Source of the DNA: Manduca sexta
Lineage: Eukaryota; Arthropoda; Insecta; Lepidoptera; Sphingidae
Length of the DNA stretch: 64,000 nt
Direction of reading: 5' to 3'
Assembly: GCF_014839805.1 (NCBI RefSeq)
Contig: NC_051138.1
Location: forward strand, 3,408,983-3,472,982
Shown: piece by piece, positions 1 through 9,775 of the stretch
Numbering within the stretch: the first letter of the stretch is position 1
Layout: every line of letters begins with the position of its first letter
The notes under the pieces: model-generated
Databases searched by the model: none
Seen by the model: the letters and a program-made list of their open reading frames with translations, nothing else
What the model was told of the DNA's origin: nothing
Program-made: the position numbers and the translations under genes

Positions 1-871
1 TTGCCATTATGCCACTATGTCAGTAAAAATAAAATTATAATAGAACTTAACAACCAAATGAAATTACAATAGTTATGGTATGTATTTCTAATAAACTGCT
101 AAGGCAACAAAATTAATGAACCATATTCTATTATGGTTAAAGGCAAATCCACATCGCACTTACCACTTTTACTTACAATTTCTATAAACATATCAAAATT
201 GCAAAATTAAACACATTGTTGAAAGGATTTTAGACACATCAGTGTAGTTACAATGAGTTATGAACAACAAAATTATTAATTATTTATGTGAACAAATACA
301 GTTAAAATCCCAAGCCAATAAAACTTCTTTAAAGTTACCGTTTCACAGGATATAAATAATTATAATTAATTTGGTATTACACAATTTTTAAAAGGCAAGT
401 TTTGGGACTCTTTTAATTCATAATCCAAGAAACGGTAACTTTTACATGGAATGTGATGTTTAAAAAATAATGTGAACATGAACAATAGTGTGCGGGATAA
501 AAATCAAACTAGCTCAACTGTGTGTGCGTCAAGCGACGGATGATGTTCTTCGTTTTTTTTTTGTTCATTTACAGTGTCAATAAATAATAAAAAATGCTAA
601 AGCAAGGTTGATTTTTATACCGTCACATTTCGGTAGTTAGTGACGGTAATGACCGCTCTCGGGGGGTGCGCTCGCCTACTCTACGCATCAAAAATAAGAG
701 AACTGAACAAACGGCAAACAAAGCACCGCGGGAACCCGGCGGCCCAAGCGAAATAAATCGGAACTGAACCAAACTCACGGTCGACATAATGGCATGTCGC
801 GTCCGACCCCGCACCGCCACCGAGACGCGGGCAGTGCACTCTCACACGGTGGGTTAGCTCGGGGCCGGCCC
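1..871. other. 3' flank / probable 3' UTR of the coiled-coil gene
   Basis: This stretch follows the stop codon of the minus-strand gene. No canonical AATAAA is seen on the minus strand; the nearest variant is ATTAAA (plus TTTAAT near 412-417), so the polyadenylation site is not fixed. A small hairpin with 8-bp arms (ACCGTCAC ... GTGACGGT) lies at 619-647. Short open frames on either strand near 620-820 have no recognisable content. Confidence 0.4.
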
Positions 872-1426
872 CTACGAGTCCTTAAAGAACCACGTGTTCC
901 AGAACGAGCGCGCGCGCACCTTGGCATCCGCCGCCGGCGCGTCCCGGCGCCGCGCCTCGCCCGCGCGCGACCGCGCCGACGCGCTCGACCGCGCCGACCG
1001 CGCCGAGTGCGCCGAGTGCGCCGACGGCGGCCGCGGCGGCGCGCTGCTCGGCGGCGGCCGCGGCGCCGCGCCCTTGTGCGCCGCATGCGCAGTGTGCAGC
1101 GGGATGCGCGACGGGCGCCCGCGGCGCGGCGTCTCGCTGATGCGCGCGTCCTCGTCGTCGTCGTTGCGCTCGCTGGCGGCGCTGCGATGGCTGCGGTCGA
1201 GCCGGTCGCTGCGCTCGAGCCGCTCGTGTCGCTCGAGCCGCTCGTGCCGCTCGTGTCGCTCGAGTCGCTCGTGTCGCTCGTGGCGCTCGTACCGCTCGTC
1301 GGGCAGCGGCAGCGGCTCCATGTCGCGCATGCTGCTGTGCGCGTCGCGCCGCTCGTCACTGCGAGCGCCCTCCAGCTGCCTGACACGAGCGCGCGCACCT
1401 TCCAGTTCTATGCTCTTCTCCTCGAG
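872..1426 (-). CDS. Coiled-coil protein, last exon (C-terminal 184 residues)
   Basis: Terminal exon of a minus-strand gene. It starts after a good acceptor (TTTTGTTATTGCAG, reading frame phase 0) and ends at a TAG at 872-874. It encodes residues 333-516 of the visible product. The first ~25 residues (LEEKSIELEGARARVRQLEG) continue the coiled coil of the previous exon. Then come an acidic/basic (E-R-X)n array at about residues 376-404, where X is H, L or Y, an acidic run (NDDDEDA), a Pro/Ala/His/Ser-rich stretch with A-H-S and A-R-S repeats, and the C-terminus RSFWNTWFFKDS, whose aromatic character suggests a conserved end motif. The exon is very GC-rich while the flanking intron is AT-rich. 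The GC content opens long antisense frames, which I treat as shadows. The protein family is not recognised. A structural or cytoskeletal adaptor role is inferred only from the coiled coil. Confidence 0.85.
   Translation of the reverse strand, partial: LEEKSIELEGARARVRQLEGARSDERRDAHSSMRDMEPLPLPDERYERHERHERLERHERHERLERHERLERSDRLDRSHRSAASERNDDDEDARISETPRRGRPSRIPLHTAHAAHKGAAPRPPPSSAPPRPPSAHSAHSARSARSSASARSRAGEARRRDAPAADAKVRARSFWNTWFFKDS
1211..1297 (-). repeat. Coding minisatellite encoding (Glu-Arg-X)n
   Basis: Tandem 9-bp units read on the minus strand as GAG-CGN-CAC or GAG-CGN-CTC, giving E-R-H/E-R-L tripeptides repeated about ten times, followed by a decayed S-D-R-L-D-R-S-H-R-S stretch down to about 1181. 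The frame is kept throughout, and synonymous differences between units argue that selection retains the peptide rather than the DNA alone. Confidence 0.8.
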
Positions 1427-1570
1427 CTGCAATAACAAAATATTTCAGATAAGTGTCTGTATCACTAATCACAATTCTTACATATCAATAACAACGGGAA
1501 ATTGATATACTAATTGGTTATTATTACACTTCGACAGTACCTCCTTCCATAGTTCATAACAAACACATAC

Positions 1571-1669
1571 CCTGAATTTTAGGTCCTCGTTGACGTCGCG
1601 CGCCCGGTCCAACCTCTCCAACAGTAGTGTGCGTTGTTCGAGTATACGCTTCATTCGCTCACTTAATAC
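1571..1669 (-). CDS. Coiled-coil protein, penultimate exon (33 residues)
   Basis: Short internal exon of 99 bp, phase 0 at both ends. The acceptor is TGTGTCCTCAG before GTATTAAGT; the donor is TTCAGG|GTATGT, a strong match to the consensus. It encodes residues 300-332 (VLSERMKRILEQRTLLLERL...), a leucine-heptad coiled coil. This joins smoothly to the preceding exon's ELQRQLLTSTVQNQ and to the next exon's LEEKSIELEG, so the three exons make one uninterrupted coil of about 70 residues. The 144-bp intron to the last exon is AT-rich. The continuity of the coil across both junctions is the main reason for trusting the exon model. Confidence 0.88.
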
Positions 1670-3062
1670 CTGAGGACACAACAATATATTGTTTATAATA
1701 CAAATATAAAAAATATTTATAGGCAATAAGAACGTCTTGAAATTTTAACAACCTATACATTCTCTTTACCATAAACATAAAATAAAAACCTGAATATAGG
1801 GTAATGATCCTAATAGGCTCATCCCAAATTAACCTACTTTTCTAGTTATATTTATGAAATATATTTTTAAATTAGCAGACGCCATAACCACTTAACAGAT
1901 GTCCATCAGACAAATTTCATCCAAAACTATTCAGCAGTTTCTGCGTTTACTTGTAACAAATATTTTCATATACTATCGCATTACATTATGCGTATGAAAT
2001 AATATTACAGAGGAGAAAAAGCGACAAAGTGTACAATAATGTGTTTTATTCTGGACAGTGGCAGCCTTTAAATACAATTGGAACGTTACAAAGCCTTAAC
2101 AACAGGTTTTTCATCGTATTCATATTTCATAGTGACTGGAAACTAGATCCGTACCCTTCCTATCTAATGGGTGTTGCTTGAATTTGTTTAATATTTCGAC
2201 AAAGTGCTACGTATAAATTTATACAGTCTAAATAGCTATATATACAAAGCATATATTGCATATGTTTATAAGTTGGTATATAACTTGCATCGCTATTTAT
2301 ATAGCTATAAATAAATATCTACAGAACGTTTTGAAAAATAAATTACTAACGAATGAGCAGCTTATGTAAATATAGTACAAGTTACGCGAAAATAGAACAA
2401 ATAATAGAAATCAATTCACAACAGGCGCATGAAACGTAATATCAGTTGGCCATTTGTGAGGAGGAAATAAAACGTAACGCTCACCGACACAAATTATTGT
2501 GTTCAATCAGTTCGTTTAGGCCAAGGTTCATGACGCATACACGGCCGCAATTTTTTAGTTATATATTTTACATTTGCATAAATAAAAATATGTACAATAA
2601 GTATGACGTAACAAAATCGTGCTAAAGTACAGGCGGCAAGGACGCCAACAAAATAAGACGTAAAGCATCATTAACGAAAATACACAGATGGTTAACAATA
2701 GAGGTACCCGATCAGACGCCTTTTTTTTCTAATGTCGGTGCGCGGGTCTCCACACTCCATTAGCTTCGTTCCGCGTAATTTTGCCAAAATCCGTAATCTC
2801 GCGGTTTACGTCACCGCGACGGACGGCCTGTCGTTAATGCAATAACAACTTTGCCTTCAAGTACCCTGTTACCCCACTTGTTCTGTAATTAGTGAACTAC
2901 AGTTTTGATTGGCACAAGTCCTCGGTTATCTTTTTAACGTTCCTGGCCAGAGTCATCTCGCAAATAACACCGATACACTGGCACTTTAATCTGAGGTGAA
3001 CGGGCGCGTCACCCGGTATGGCGCGTGCGCAACGCGGGCTTGGCGCGGGAGTTCTACGTTAC
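1670..3062 (-). other. Intron of the coiled-coil gene (1.39 kb)
   Basis: AT-rich sequence bounded by a donor GTAACG (minus, at 3062) and the acceptor at 1670. It holds no open frame worth reporting. A more GC-rich part at about 2700-3060 adjoins the upstream exon. No recognised mobile element was seen. Confidence 0.7.
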
Positions 3063-3830
3063 CTGGTTCTGCACCGTGGAGGTGAGCAGCTGTCTCTGAA
3101 GTTCGACGGGATTACTCTCGAGAAGAATCGCCGCGAACTTCCTGGAGTCTGGCGTCGGCACGCGCGGCGGCCGCGCCGGCGTCTCCAGCGCCGCGTCCAG
3201 CCGCCCCAGCGGCGAGCCCGGCGCCGCCGCGCGCCCCGGCGTGGCGCCCGCCGCCTGCGCCGCCTGCACCGCCTGCGCCGCCTCCAGCTGCGCGGCGCGC
3301 GCCAGCAGCAGGTCGCGCTCGTGGCGCAGGCGCTGCAGCTCGCCGCAGCACGTGCCGCACGGCTCGCGCGGCTCGCACGCCGCCGCGGACAGCGCTCGCG
3401 CGAACTCGTCCTCGGCGGTGTGGCGCGCGTCGGCGACGTCGGTGCGCTCGTCCAGCTCGCCGCGCAACAGCTCGGCCTCGTCGCGCAGACGGCCGCCCTT
3501 GCGCTGGATGACGTCGAGCAGCGCCCACAACTCGTCCTCGAGCGGGCGCGAACGCGTGGCGGAGGCAGAGGCGGAGGCGGAGGAGTGCGCGTCTTTGCCG
3601 CAGGAGGTCTCGGTGCTGAAGCCGGAGTCCTGCACGGAGGGCTGCGGCTTGGCGCGGGCAGCGTCCTGCCCGCCGCCGGCGAGCTTGCGGCGGACGCGCA
3701 CGCCGGGCTCCCAGTCGCGGCGCGCGCCGCTGGCGGGCGTCGACGGCGCCATCTTCGAGCGCAAGTTCGGGAATGTCTCGATGACGAGGTCGCGAAACTC
3801 GAGTAAAGCTCCGACCTCATTCTGGAGTTC
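3063..3830 (-). CDS. Coiled-coil protein, main exon (256 residues)
   Basis: Largest exon, 768 bp = 256 codons, phase 0 at both ends. The acceptor is TTGTTTACAG|GAACTC; the donor is AACCAG|GTAACG. It encodes residues 44-299. In order these are: a conserved-looking opening (ELQNEVGALLEFRDLVIETF, 44-63); a basic linker; a Ser-rich segment with QDSGFSTETS (about 109-118), which looks like a phosphorylation region; a coiled coil starting at LEDELWALLDVIQRKG (about 140-188); a cysteine cluster CEPREPCGTCC (195-205); a second coil (about 205-237); a Pro/Ala/Gly linker; the block PTPDSRKFAAILLESNPVEL (268-287); and the start of a third coil. The exon is very GC-rich, so antisense and out-of-frame reading frames of 200-260 codons also exist here. 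I reject these because this frame alone joins to its neighbours by clean splice sites. Family unknown. Confidence 0.88.
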
Positions 3831-3941
3831 CTGTAAACAATTAGTCAATAGTCTTACATACCCTCAACTAACAAATTCTTTTATCGCATTTTTTCCGTTT
3901 ATAAGTAATGAATACAAAAAAAAAAGATACAAAATAATTAC

Positions 3942-4070
3942 CTGTAGGGCGACAAGAGACTTAGCCTGCTCCGAGATGAGGTAATGGAACGGTCCAGGCT
4001 GCGACCGCAGTTGGAGACACTCCATGCCCGAACCGCCTGAACCCCCGCTGGCACTGTCTCCACCGCCCGT
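3942..4070 (-). CDS. Coiled-coil protein, first visible exon (43 residues)
   Basis: Internal exon of 129 bp in phase 0. The acceptor is AATCACATTTCAG|ACGGGC; the donor is CTACAG|GTAATT. It encodes residues 1-43 of the visible product: a Gly/Ser-rich start (TGGGDSASGGSGGSG), then MECLQLRSQPGPFHYLISEQ and AKSLVALQ, which runs into ELQNEV of the next exon after a 111-bp intron. The methionine at residue 16 could be used as a start, but the clean acceptor and in-frame glycines before it suggest at least one more 5' exon at higher coordinates. The intron just upstream carries a retroposed insertion (4117-4254), 47 bp from this exon. Confidence 0.82.
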
Positions 4071-4116
4071 CTGAAATGTGATTAATATATTTGTTAATAA
4101 TCTATACAACTAATAC

Positions 4117-4254
4117 CTTTTTCTTTTGTTTAGCAGAGATAATAATCTACCACTACCGTCCAACCTTCATAGACGAATGGACAGTTATGTTGAATTTGCC
4201 GACTTCAGCATCAACGACAACCTGCGGCCTACCTTCCACGCTGATGTCCAACCC
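4117..4254 (-). mobile_element. 5'-truncated retroposed fragment with 13-bp target site duplication
   Basis: A 138-bp insert is flanked by identical 13-bp copies of ATACAACTAATAC (4104-4116 and 4255-4267). Read on the minus strand it opens with an in-frame peptide of about 33 residues (GLDISVEGRPQVVVDAEVGK...SSMKVGR) ending in a TAG, then a short untranslated stretch, then an A-rich end (AAACAAAAGAAAAAG). A coding 3' end, short 3' UTR, A-tail and target duplication together are the mark of a 5'-truncated LINE or of an mRNA retrocopy made by LINE machinery. I do not recognise the peptide, so the source is undetermined. Confidence 0.7.
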
Positions 4255-4267
4255 ATACAACTAATAC

Positions 4268-5331
4268 ATATTATCATAGACGTCTCATAGGGCACACAAA
4301 CATCCGCAGTAATAAATGATTAGTGAGAGACGACATATTACCGAAGAAAAGTAAAACCTATCATGTAGCCCGGCGCGGCGGCTAATTGCGCCACAGCGGA
4401 ATGCCCTCGGACATGCCGTCAATGACGTCAAAGTGTTGCTTCCTTTACTTCAGCACCATTGTACTTGTCGTTGTTGCATTAACGAGAAGTCAATTGCTAA
4501 ATTGCTTTTTGAATAAACATTTAATACGCGGTCAGTTAAACATTAAAACGTTTTGCTACGTATCTGGTTTGATGTGATTTTTTGATAAATTTATTGCGTC
4601 TAAAAATTGTTGTAGTTAGGTCATACACTATGTAATTGACCATGTGATTATTATTTATTTAAGTTTTGCCTTTTATGAACAACAATGTATTATATATCGA
4701 TTCAGCAAGAAACAACTTCTCAACGAATAGTAAAAACATCCATTTTGAAATTTGAAGTATATTTCGTAAAGTAACATAAAGCTAAATTGATGCTCGTCCA
4801 ATGGTTATTGGACTGTAGTTCACAATAAAATTGTTCATTTCAAACGCAAATTGGAAACTTAACTGTTATTATCGGCACGATCGAATTAATGTTTAAGTTT
4901 GCATTCAAGTTAAACAGTTTGTCTTTAATTTCAATGTCTTGAGTAATATCAAATTAACGTCTATTTTGTCTAGCATTTGTGTAAGCTGTTGTAAGAGTGT
5001 GTTTCTGTGCGATATTTAGTTTCGCGTAGAGTTAATGTTAGATATTTTAAAAAACAGTTTAGTTGATAAGAATAAAGCAAAGAATCCTAAATATTATATA
5101 TTCGTTTATTTTGTATACATTAAGTGGTAGTAACCCTTTATCCATTCTTGTTGATAGCAAGGACGCGCCGGTCAACCGGAGTAATACGTTTTACCAGGTT
5201 CGCAGAAAATCTACGTCAAATACAAGGCTTTTATCCAAACAAGCTACTCTCATTCGCAATTCTATTTTCTATTCCTTTTTTTACGGACAGCGGTACAACC
5301 ATGATGATGTCATTCAATATCAAGTGACCAA
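4268..5331. other. Non-coding stretch with a short GC-rich block and a CRE-like site
   Basis: Mostly AT-rich. The segment 4370-4440 is GC-rich and contains the palindrome TGACGTCA (4423-4430), the consensus CRE/ATF site. On the minus strand this block can be read HFDVIDGMSEGIPLWRN followed by a stop, but no splice signals support it as an exon. Nothing else is recognised; an open frame running from 5063 into the repeat at 5332 has no recognisable product. Confidence 0.35.
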
Positions 5332-5535
5332 TTTGTTTGTTCAATTTAACGGCGAAGAAAACATCGTGAGGAAACCTGCATACCTGCGAAATTCTCTATA
5401 GGAATTTTCGAGGGTGTGTGAAGTCTACCAATCCGCACTAGGCCAGCGTGGTGAAGAGGCAGTAGTAGAAGAGGGCCGTGGCCAGCAGTGGGACAGTATG
5501 TAATACATGGCTAATATTATTATTATTAATTATTT
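5332..5535 (+). mobile_element. Lepidopteran non-LTR retrotransposon 3' tail
   Basis: The sequence reads through motifs common at the 3' ends of a dispersed lepidopteran LINE group (AACATCGTGAGGAAACCTGC, GTCTACCAATCCGCACT, GCCAGCGTGG, CAGCAGTGGGACAGTATG) and ends in an (ATT)n tract at about 5514-5530. Orientation is plus, with the simple-sequence tail at the right. The fragment is truncated; no reverse transcriptase coding is present. Assignment is from recall of the motifs, not from a search. Confidence 0.65.
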
Positions 5536-6164
5536 GTTCGTTTACCAGCGCGGGTTTTGAATCCCATTGTTTATAATAGATTTTCTTTTATGTAAAAAAA
5601 TCTAAAAAATTACTCCTTACGCTAGCCGTGTAGACAAATTGTTTTGACAAAATGACAAGAAATAAATATTATATAAGCGTGATGGATTACCTAATTCAAT
5701 GTATTATCAAAACTAACCAAGGTTTTCATATTAAGGGTGTTATCAGTTTGTTGAATGATTCACGTAATCAGTTTAATACATTCTCGAAAAATAACATGAT
5801 ATAACTACAATAACCAATTGCAATTTTTCAATCAAAATAAACGGTTCAAATGAACAAGATATATAATTCTCACTTTGCCCACAACATATCCAGCAAGCAA
5901 ACAATGCTTCCTATCAATTTAAGTAGCGACAACTCATGTGATATTGTAGTAAGTATTTTTATCATATTTTACTCCTCTAGTGAGAAAGCAGAATAACGCT
6001 ATGTTGTTGCTTGGTCGCAGCCGCAAATATACCGTAAATCACAAAAGCCCTTGAATATTACAATCGTATCTATATATCGAGAAAACAAGAGTTTATGTAG
6101 GCGTATAAAACTTATCAGACGTATTAAAGTAATCAAATAATTATTAAGCACTAAGGAATTAACG
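5536..6164. other. AT-rich non-coding stretch
   Basis: No open frames, repeats or structured elements were recognised here. Confidence 0.5.
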
Positions 6165-6485
6165 GAAGCCGGCGGTGTTTACAATGGCGACGTGAAAGTG
6201 TGGTTCGCAGGCGGCGCGGCGGTGGCGTGGCGGTGGCGCCCACAAGTCCGCGACTCGTTGACAAACGGCCGCGCGCACCGCTATGGTCGCGGCCGACTAC
6301 GGTGTTCTTCATTCAATGACACCACGTTTTGGTGGCGATTTCTTAGTTTCACTTTCTTCCATGTTGCGTCACAAGGCCGTGTCTACATCTCGTTAGCGCC
6401 GACCGTTATAAAAGCACTAATACCTCATGATACCGAGCCGCTGAGCTGCGTCCGCCGGTGCGGTATTCGCACCATTTGACGAAAG
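6165..6485. promoter_or_regulatory. GC-rich, CpG-rich block; candidate promoter / first exon
   Basis: A sharply bounded GC- and CpG-rich island in AT-rich DNA, lying on the upstream side of the minus-strand gene. On the minus strand a start in good context (CGCAACATGGAAG, ATG at 6362-6360) opens MEESETKKSPPKRGVIE before a stop; only weak donor sites are near (CGTGGTGTC). On the plus strand there is a TTATAAAAGC motif at about 6406-6415. Placement upstream of a gene whose 5' exon is missing makes this a reasonable first-exon or promoter candidate, but no splice pair proves it. Confidence 0.3.
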
Positions 6486-6971
6486 TGCCGGATCTACTGA
6501 TTGTTTATTTTCACTCGCCGAGACGCAACAATATGCAAATTACGGAGTGGTACACACGTGCGTCGAGTAATGACACTTTCATAAACATGAGCGATGACGA
6601 CAGATGCGTATCTGAGCCACTGACGCAATAATTGTGCTGCATTGTCTGGCCTGGAAGGACTGTTAGCGCATACAAGTTATGCCCACCGATATCTGTCGCA
6701 GAGATATAATAAACATAGGGTTTGATCAAATTTCTAATTAAGACTTGATAATGTATAAATTGTCTGAAACTTTTAAATGTAATTGGGTAATTGGTATAAA
6801 ATAGCTACTAAAATACCTATTAATATTCGACTAGCTCGTCGCGACAACAATTATTGTTTTTGATTTTCCATCATAACCCAATACCTGCTTATTAGTTGAT
6901 CTCAAAGTCAAGAGTAATCTTAAGTTAAGAGTCATATTAATGTAAGAATAGTAAAATTATGATTTTTTATA
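6486..6971. other. AT-rich non-coding stretch
   Basis: Nothing recognised apart from short chance reading frames. Confidence 0.5.
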
Positions 6972-7165
6972 CATCCGTACTTATATTATAAATGCAAAAG
7001 TAACTAACTCCGTCTGTCACGCTTTCATGGCTGACCCACTGAACCGGTTTAGATGAAATTTGGTATGGAGATAATTTGAGACTCTGGGGAGGACCTAGGC
7101 TAATTTTTATCTCTGATAAACTTTTTCACTCGGGCGGAACTGCTAGCGAAACTTACTAATTAATA
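6972..7165 (+). repeat. Lepidopteran interspersed repeat fragment
   Basis: Contains the familiar succession ACTTATATTATAAATGCAAAAG, ACTCCGTCTGTC, CTGAACCGGTTTAGATGAAA, TTTGGTATGGAGATAATTTG and a GGGAGGACCTAGG block. I recognise these as a very abundant dispersed element in butterflies and moths. The class (Helitron-like or LINE-derived) is not decided from sequence alone. Related copies lie at 35450-35600 and, more degraded, near 52360-52500. Confidence 0.6.
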
Positions 7166-9689
7166 TATCTTAAGTCTTGTGTATGCCGTGATTAATAAGT
7201 GCTTTCGATTTTGCAAAATGTCACAAAGATAATAATTTTGACCTTGCAACTTATCGGTTTACTGCTGACTCAACAGACCCTACACTAAGGTTGACAAAAT
7301 TATGTAGATTGATGAAAAATAAAGACTTCGCCTTCCATCTTACACGGGTGTAGTGACTAGTAATGACTTATATGGTACAGTTCGACGCTACATAATATGA
7401 CTTCTCAGTTCTCACCGCGTTATATGTATATGTCCATATAGAATAAAGTGTAACGCAATACGAGTCATAAATAAATAACAAGATCATTTTCCGTAATTTC
7501 AATGGCACACCTTATGCAAGGCCGATGCGCATCTTTGATTCTAACATTTCCGTAATGTTGAATCTAACTGGAATTTGTTATAAAATAATAACCCGTGTTT
7601 CTGCCTCTTATCGTATTCAAAATTATGTTATGACATAGCAAATGTCTGCGCAAAACTTTACTTTCTACACATGTAGTCTGATACCACTAACCACAGCAAA
7701 CGCCTTTTTCCAACTTGGTACTAAAGTACTATTCAGTACATGTTTTTTTTTAAATTTAAAAAAAAAACCCCAACAGTCGTTTAATCTTACATAAGACTTG
7801 AATTTTGATCTTGTATTTCGTACTTACTTGAATTTTATGTGTACAAACTTGCGTGCGACTTTAGTACCACATCAAAATGCGGAACCAATATTTAACCTCG
7901 CAGGAATTGAAATCGCGACCTCACGTTTCTAGTTTCTACCACAGAATAAAGTGTTAGTAAAAAATATTAAAAGTAAATTTCCATCACAATTAAAGTTTAC
8001 AACGATACAACCGTCAGAATTTGACAAGGATTGATAAATCACCGGGTTTGTTATGCGTTGAACAATTTCATAATAATTCGAAAATGACATACATCACTTT
8101 TGTATTCCGTATAGAATATTATAAGGCATGTCAATATTGATTAAATACAGTTACATAATGATATTGTATATACATGGTATTCTGGTACACAATGTGGTAA
8201 ATGCAGTGCCAAAATACCTTGTGCTTGTACTTGCCTCTTCGTTTTACAAATATTCGTTTAACTATTCATCTGCAATTAAAACTTGCCGCCATTTGTGGTA
8301 CTAACTAAACATTGCCTTCATAAACATTTGTTGTGTCAAAGTGTCTCGTAAAATCCATTCCAGTGCCCTCTAGGCGGGATGTAAACACAAAATTCGAGCA
8401 TAATTTTATTGTCTAGCACATTCAGCGGCGTGCCCCAATTTCTTAACGCGCTCGCACCGAAATGCTAAAATATGAATGCCACGCACGTACATACCACGTT
8501 TGTACATTTAATTTGCCGCTCACATGGTAACGCTCGGATTACATTATCATGCCTATACCGTTAGCTAGAAATTTACTATTTATTTATTAAAACTTTTCCT
8601 AGTTTATAAACCGTGTTGTAGCCAGTTTGGTTCACTACTTGAATGGGTCGGAAGGATCGGCTATATTGTCGATGGACGCCACAGGACATTCGGATCCGAA
8701 TAAAAATTTCCCGATACAAATATTTGTTCAGCATGAATATCGAAACTTGTATCAAAGTCGTCACACCCCCCTGAGGCCACAGAATCTGTCTAGACAACCT
8801 GGGATAAATATAAATTGTTCTATTTTATCCAGAGCCTCGCTGCCAAAGGTGAATTTAAATAAAAAAATGTGATAGATTAATAAATTAATTATCAAATTTT
8901 GAACAGACATCAAAAATTGTTTTATAAATCTCTAAAAATGTTATAAGTTGGCAGTCGAGAAGGGTGAAATTTTTCAAAAGGTAACTCGAGGCAAAAACAA
9001 TTTGCCTTAGTTAACAGCTAATTTAACAAAAAACATAAACTAAGACAAACGTAAATAAACCTAAAAGGGAAGCCAGTAGGAATCTGAGTTGTATGGACGC
9101 TTCGCTACTGCAAGTTGGTATGTAGCTCTGCTATTATAATTATCGTCTATTTAGTAACTAGACGCACATTGTACATTCATTATTTTATATTATCTAATTA
9201 AAAAATTATAGACATGTTTATTTACACATACTTAATTAAACTCAAGTAATAATTTGTAGGTATGCATATTGCATATTTTGCATTTGTCTTTCTAAAGTAC
9301 AACAGAACTTAACATCACGACGAACTTAGTTTCGAAGTTTAAACATGTTTATTGCATTTATACGTTTATATTCGTGATCAAACGGTGAAAGGGATTGTTA
9401 AGATGAGCAAGCAACACAAACGACGACCTAAGGACAGCCAGATTCCTTAATAAACAAGGACTATATTACCAAACTATAGCATTTTTAAAAGTGGGTATAA
9501 CAAAGCAGTGGATCTAGCATTTAACAAAAGTGGCCCAACATGTTTTTGTATTCATCTCATTTTGAAAATACGCCATTCTTCAAGGAAAACCGACAAACTA
9601 CACCATGCGAGCAAACCCTCATCCGAATTTATGTTTATATGTACGAATAGTCATTAAAATAAAACTATTTTATGGATTTCAACGCACTT
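7166..9689. other. Non-coding stretch with weak repeat traces
   Basis: AT-rich. On the minus strand at 7888-7945 there is a B-box-like string (GAGGTCGCGATTTCAATTCC), possibly a decayed tRNA-derived SINE. At about 9066-9125 the sequence AGCCAGTAGGAATCTGAGTT and following resembles a dispersed repeat. Both are weak. A more GC-balanced stretch at 8600-8830 holds no recognisable frame. Confidence 0.3.
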
Positions 9690-9775
9690 TTTACATTGTA
9701 ATTTTCTCCAGACGTTTCGAAGACTTTGCAGCCTTCGTGGTCACGGGGTGAACTGACCTCGTGTAATGTCTAACA
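9690..9775. repeat. Candidate lepidopteran dispersed repeat fragment
   Basis: The string TTTCTCCAGACGTTTCGAAG, then ACTTTGCAGCCTTCGTGGTC and ACGGGG, is one I associate with a common dispersed element in moth genomes. It contains short inverted CGAAG/CTTCG pairs. The limits are uncertain. Confidence 0.4.

Noticed and set aside
794..1505. Plus-strand frames of 203-213 codons and a second minus frame of 207 codons over the last exon
   Set aside because: They are Arg/Ser/Ala/Leu-rich shadows created by the GC-rich coding repeat. Only the chosen frame joins the neighbouring exons by valid splice sites.
3018..3984. Plus-strand frames of 247-262 codons and extra minus frames of 138-253 codons over the main exon
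   Set aside because: Arg/Ala-rich low-complexity shadows. The chosen frame has heptad coils, sensible motifs and phase-0 GT-AG junctions.
4370..4460. Minus-strand peptide HFDVIDGMSEGIPLWRN as an upstream exon of the gene
   Set aside because: It ends in a stop with no usable donor site, so it cannot be spliced to the exon at 3942-4070 in this frame.
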